Assembly (NCBI GenBank): GCA_937892915.1
Contig: CALBIC010000181.1
Coordinates: 1-64,000 of the forward strand
Source: UBA5972 sp002430125
Lineage (GTDB): Bacteria; Pseudomonadota; Alphaproteobacteria; Rhodobacterales; Rhodobacteraceae
DNA length: 64,000 nucleotides
Direction: 5' to 3'
Shown here: in pieces, positions 60,866 to 64,000 of the stretch
Layout of the letters: every line of letters starts with the position of its first letter
Numbering within the stretch: position 1 is the stretch's first letter
Position numbers and translations under genes: made by a program
Notes under the pieces: generated by a model
Database searches by the model: none
Seen by the model: the letters and a program-made list of their open reading frames with translations, nothing else
What the model was told of the DNA's origin: nothing

Positions 60866-61764
60866 ACGATATCGACGAGGTGATGCTAAATTTCAGCCCC
60901 GGTAGCCTTCAACTGCTGAACGCTATTCTGGCGATTGTGATGTTCTCCATCGCGCTGGATTTACGCCTGTCGGATTTCGGGCGGCTGATCAAGTCACCCA
61001 AGCCGATGCTGACGGGGATTGCGGCGCAGTTTCTGTTGCTGCCGGCGCTGACCTTTCTGCTGGTTTTGGCACTTGAGCCGCGCCCGTCAATTGCGTTGGG
61101 GCTGATCCTTGTGGCGGCCTGTCCGGGGGGCAATATCTCGAACTTCATCACCCATCGGGCGGGCGGCAATGCGGCTTTGTCGGTGTCGATGACCGGGGTT
61201 GCGACCTTGGGGGCGATCTTGCTGACGCCCCTTAACATCGGGTTTTGGGGGTCGCTTTATCCACCGACCCGCGAGATTTTGCGCGCAACGGTGATTGATC
61301 CGGTTTCGGTGGCGATCACTGTCGGTCTGATGCTGGTGCTGCCGTTGTGTCTGGGAGTGCTGATCAACAGCCGTCTGCCGGATCTGGCGGCGCGTATCCG
61401 CAAGCCGTTGCAATGGCTGTCGATGGCGATATTCGTGGCGTTTATTGTGTTAGCACTGGCGGCAAACTGGGGTTTCTTTCTGAACTATGTTGCTGCGGTG
61501 GCGTTGTTGGTTTTCCTGCATAACGGGCTGGCGCTGGGCGCAGGATATGGCGCGGCGCGTCTGGCGGGCCTTTCGGAATATGACCGGCGGGCGGTGACGA
61601 TTGAAACCGGTATTCAAAACTCGGGCCTTGGTCTGATCCTGATTTTCGGGTTCTTTCACGGGTTGGGCGGTATGGCGGTTGTCGCGGCGTTCTGGGGGAT
61701 CTGGCACGCGATATCGGGTATCGCCTTGGCGGCGATCTGGTCGCGCACCAAAGCCGCGCGATGA
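60862..61764 (+). CDS. Bile acid:sodium symporter (BASS) family transporter
   Basis: 300 residues, 9-10 membrane helices. F-S-I-A-L-D-L-R-L-S-D-F near the N-terminus, A-A-C-P-G-G-N-I-S-N-F-I-T in the middle and E-T-G-I-Q-N-S-G-L-G-L-I are the sodium- and substrate-site motifs of the BASS/SBF family. Members carry bile acids, pyruvate, pantothenate or other organic anions. In this operon it presumably imports the compound that the FMO and dehydrogenases process. Confidence 0.88.
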   Translation: MNDIDEVMLNFSPGSLQLLNAILAIVMFSIALDLRLSDFGRLIKSPKPMLTGIAAQFLLLPALTFLLVLALEPRPSIALGLILVAACPGGNISNFITHRAGGNAALSVSMTGVATLGAILLTPLNIGFWGSLYPPTREILRATVIDPVSVAITVGLMLVLPLCLGVLINSRLPDLAARIRKPLQWLSMAIFVAFIVLALAANWGFFLNYVAAVALLVFLHNGLALGAGYGAARLAGLSEYDRRAVTIETGIQNSGLGLILIFGFFHGLGGMAVVAAFWGIWHAISGIALAAIWSRTKAAR

Positions 61765-62699
61765 GCCGTATTCTGATCACCGGAGCGGCAGGTGCGGTTG
61801 GACAAAGCCTGCTGAGCGTGTTGGTGGGGTTAGGGCATGAGGTGATCGCCACCGATATTCGCGCGCCGTCGGGTCTGTCGGCTGGCATGCGATTTGTGCC
61901 GATGGACGTAACCGGCGATGATCCGGCGCGGGTTATTGTGGCCGAGCGGCCCGAGGTGGTGGTGCATCTGGCGTCGATCGTGTCGCCGCCCAAAAGCTCG
62001 ACCCGGGCGTTTGAATATGCGGTCGACGTGACCGGTAGCCGGAATGTGCTGAACGCTTGTGTGGCGAACGGCGTCAGACGGATCGTGGTTACATCCTCGG
62101 GTGCCGCCTATGGCTATCAAGTGGACAACCCGGTGCCGTTGCGGGAAGGGGATGCGCTGCGCGGCAACAAGGCGTTTGCCTATGCGCATCACAAGCGGTT
62201 GGTCGAGGAAATGCTGGCGCAGGCACGGACGGCGCATCCGGCGCTTGAACAGGTGGTTCTCAGGGTCGGGACGGTTTTGGGGGCCGGTCTGGAAAACCAG
62301 ATTACGGCGCTGTTTCACCGAAAACGATTGCTGGCCATTCGGGGTGCTGACAGCCCGTTTGTGTTTATCTGGACGCAAGATCTGGCGCGCATTCTGCTGC
62401 GCGCGGCGACCGTTGGCCCGGCGGGCATTTATAATGTCGCAGGCGACGGGGCGTTGGGGATTGACCAGATTGCAATGAAGCTTGGCAAGCCGGTGTTGCG
62501 CCTGCCTGCGGCGGGATTGCGGGCGGCACTTGCGGTGGCAAAGCCGCTTGGGCTGTCGCGCTATGGGCCGGAACAGGTCAGGTTTCTGCAATACCGGCCG
62601 GTCTTGGACAATCAGGCGCTGAAACGCGATTTCGGCTATCAGCCGGACCTGACATCGGCCGAGGTTTTCGATTTATGGCAAAAGGCGGCAGGATTGTGA
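61761..62699 (+). CDS. NAD-dependent epimerase/dehydratase (extended SDR)
   Basis: 312 residues. I-L-I-T-G-A-A-G-A-V-G-Q at the N-terminus binds the cofactor, and V-H-L-A-S-I-V-S-P-P, S-S-G-A-A-Y-G-Y and Y-A-H-H-K (catalytic Tyr/Lys) follow. The C-terminus resembles extended SDRs acting on sugar- or steroid-like substrates. ATGA overlap on the 5' side and a GTGA overlap on the 3' side tie it to both neighbours. Confidence 0.88.
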   Translation: MSRILITGAAGAVGQSLLSVLVGLGHEVIATDIRAPSGLSAGMRFVPMDVTGDDPARVIVAERPEVVVHLASIVSPPKSSTRAFEYAVDVTGSRNVLNACVANGVRRIVVTSSGAAYGYQVDNPVPLREGDALRGNKAFAYAHHKRLVEEMLAQARTAHPALEQVVLRVGTVLGAGLENQITALFHRKRLLAIRGADSPFVFIWTQDLARILLRAATVGPAGIYNVAGDGALGIDQIAMKLGKPVLRLPAAGLRAALAVAKPLGLSRYGPEQVRFLQYRPVLDNQALKRDFGYQPDLTSAEVFDLWQKAAGL

Positions 62700-63460
62700 A
62701 AACCGCAGTGATAACCGGTGGTGCTGGCGGGCTTGGGCGGGCCTTGGCTGCGGGCTTGCAGGCCGAGGGGTGGTTTACCGCGTTGATTGATCTGCCGGGG
62801 CGTGAACTGGCGGCGGTGAAGGGGTCGGATCAACAGCAGCCCTATGCCTGCGATCTGACGGATGCGGCGCAACTGGCGCAGACCTGTGCGGCCATTCGCG
62901 GGTGCAGACCGTCGATTGATCTGGTGGTCTATAATGCCGGGATCACCCAGATCGGATATTTTGCCCAAAGCGATCTGGCGACGCAGCGGCGGGTATTCGA
63001 GATCAACTATTTTGCCGCGGTGGCAATGGCGCTCGAGTTTCTGCCAGATATCCGCGCCGCGAAAGGCACGCATCTCGCGATCTCGTCGGTTGCGGGTTTT
63101 GCACCACTATACCGGCGCACGGCTTATGCTGCCAGCAAACATGCGCTCGAAGGGTTTTTCAAGTCTCTGCGCGGTGAAGAAGCGGCATATGGCGTAACAA
63201 CCCTGATCGCCGCCCCGTCGTTTATCGCAACCAATCCCGGCAATCCCGAGGCAAAGCCTGACGGCACCGCGCGGCCGGGTTCGGCCACGGATGGGCTGGA
63301 TTACATGCTGGCGTCCGCCGCCGCCGCGATCATTCTGCAAGGGTTGGCACGCCAGCAGCCAATGATCCCAGTGGGGCGGGTTGCACGCGCAGCGTGGTGG
63401 CTGAACGGGCTTGCGCCCAAGATTTACGAGCGACTGATGCTACGGAACCTGACGCGCTAG
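62696..63460 (+). CDS. Short-chain dehydrogenase/reductase (classical SDR)
   Basis: 254 residues. V-I-T-G-G-A-G-G-L-G-R is the cofactor loop, Y-N-A-G-I-T the second motif, S-S-V-A-G with Y-A-A-S-K the catalytic Ser, Tyr and Lys. The GTG at 62696 overlaps the previous stop and gives the normal N-terminus; an ATG at 62675 would add seven residues. It is the last gene of the four-gene coupled operon. The substrate is unknown. Confidence 0.87.
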   Translation: MKTAVITGGAGGLGRALAAGLQAEGWFTALIDLPGRELAAVKGSDQQQPYACDLTDAAQLAQTCAAIRGCRPSIDLVVYNAGITQIGYFAQSDLATQRRVFEINYFAAVAMALEFLPDIRAAKGTHLAISSVAGFAPLYRRTAYAASKHALEGFFKSLRGEEAAYGVTTLIAAPSFIATNPGNPEAKPDGTARPGSATDGLDYMLASAAAAIILQGLARQQPMIPVGRVARAAWWLNGLAPKIYERLMLRNLTR

Positions 63461-63504
63461 GCACGTCCTTATCGGTGATACGAATACGCAAAACAATCGG
63501 CCAA

Positions 63505-63552
63505 AATCATAGTTTCAAAAATACTCTGGGGGTGTGGGGGTGAAACCCCCGC
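63505..63552 (-). repeat. Dispersed extragenic repeat, GAAACTATGAT type (copy 7)
   Basis: Read on the minus strand it is GGGGGTTTCACCCCC, a short spacer, then GAGTATTTTTGAAAC and TATGATT, matching copies at 8.8, 12.6 and 19.57 kb. The rest of the 349-bp gap (to 63809) has G/C-rich short palindromes, including CACTGCCGA / TCGGCAGTG at 63713-63734, and no gene I can support. Confidence 0.75.
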
Positions 63553-63809
63553 CCGACGCGCCGTTCAGGCGTCGTCGGCCGGGCGCAACTGAAACCGGCC
63601 GAAGGTCGTGTTTCAGGCGTGAGAACCTCCTTTGACGCAGCGCGCATCCTCGGCCAGGGAGTCCTCCCGCCGACGCTGCGGGGCTGTCGCCCCTCGCGCC
63701 GTTTGGGCCCGGCACTGCCGAAAGATCGGCAGTGAAGTTGGATTGCCGCTGGGTCAGGAATAACCGACAGACCCCAGTCAGGGTTCACCCCAAAGCGTGA
63801 TCCTGAGCT

Positions 63810-64000
63810 TTAAAAATACCGCACCAATTGTACAGTCAAAGCGCGGGATGGCCCGAGGTAAATACCTGAGCCAGCCGAGGTTTCGCGACCGCCAAACTCG
63901 GACCCAACGCGACCCTGTGGGTGCAAATAGCTGAAGGTCAGGTTGGTGTTGTCGTCCAGCGTCAGATTACCAACCAAGCCGGCAATCGCGCTGCCGTCGT
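63810..64000 (-). CDS. Outer-membrane beta-barrel protein, C-terminal part (TonB-dependent receptor-like)
   Basis: The right edge cuts the gene; 62 codons are visible on the minus strand. They read as alternating strands (L-V-G-N-L-T-L, N-L-T-F-S-Y-L-H-P) followed by G-R-E-T-S-A-G-S-G-I-Y-L-G-P-S-R-A-L-T-V-Q-L and a final V-R-Y-F. A terminal phenylalanine after an alternating hydrophobic strand is the outer-membrane insertion signal. The penultimate L-G-P-S-R hairpin suits TonB-dependent receptors, but a porin is possible. Confidence 0.65.
   Translation of the reverse strand, partial: DGSAIAGLVGNLTLDDNTNLTFSYLHPQGRVGSEFGGRETSAGSGIYLGPSRALTVQLVRYF

Noticed and set aside
63713..63734. CACTGCCGA / TCGGCAGTG hairpin as terminator of the outer-membrane protein gene
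   Set aside because: The stem is perfect, but no T run follows on either strand and it is about 75 bp beyond the stop codon.

Overview
The window reads as chromosome of an alphaproteobacterium of the Rhodobacterales (Roseobacter-type). The basis is the family mix (DUF1636, DUF1674/SDHAF4, DUF3035, DUF3422 and DUF5665 proteins, an rbfA-truB-rpsO-pnp block, PutR/PutA, a CtrA-type box), the dense ATGA-coupled genes, the high GC with GTG/TTG starts, and a dispersed repeat family with a GATATTT/GTATTTTTGAAAC core. This assignment is inference from gene content; there is no rRNA. No tRNA, CRISPR array, phage or intact insertion sequence was recognised.

Layout: 1-2 kb, the 3' part of a repeat-rich membrane protein and a metallophosphatase. 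2-13.4 kb, cobalamin genes in two opposed groups: cobD(cbiB)-cobC-DUF1636 on the minus strand; cbiX, a two-domain cobH, cobL, cobI, a cbiG-cobJ fusion and cobM on the plus strand. A degenerate receiver protein behind a CtrA-like box and a glutathionyl-hydroquinone reductase lie between them. 14-17 kb, dgcN-dgcA-dat, a D-glutamate/D-amino-acid catabolic operon. 17.2-19.5 kb, a CoA-transferase and an acyl-CoA dehydrogenase.

19.6-29.6 kb is a complete arginine-to-glutamate unit: Lrp-type regulator, arginase, ornithine cyclodeaminase, a basic amino-acid ABC transporter, a PutR-like regulator and PutA. Arginine or ornithine is imported, arginase makes ornithine, the cyclodeaminase makes proline, and PutA oxidises proline to glutamate. 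An aldehyde dehydrogenase follows on the opposite strand.

31.6-42.3 kb keeps the order rbfA-truB-rpsO-pnp on the minus strand, but it is split by a sulfotransferase, a plus-strand RTX gene cluster and a decayed SARP-type regulator pseudogene. Several reading frames in the RTX and SARP segments carry in-frame stops. 42.4-57.6 kb is housekeeping: dapB, sdhAF4, rsmB, a heparinase-like gene, purH, lspA, a DUF3035 lipoprotein, two M16 peptidase subunits, mutL, rmuC, DUF3422, rluE and a mini ParB-like gene. 57.7-63.5 kb holds an APC permease, a DsrC/TusE-like protein without its terminal cysteine, and a tightly coupled FMO / BASS transporter / epimerase / SDR operon of unknown substrate. The window ends in the C-terminus of an outer-membrane beta-barrel on the minus strand.
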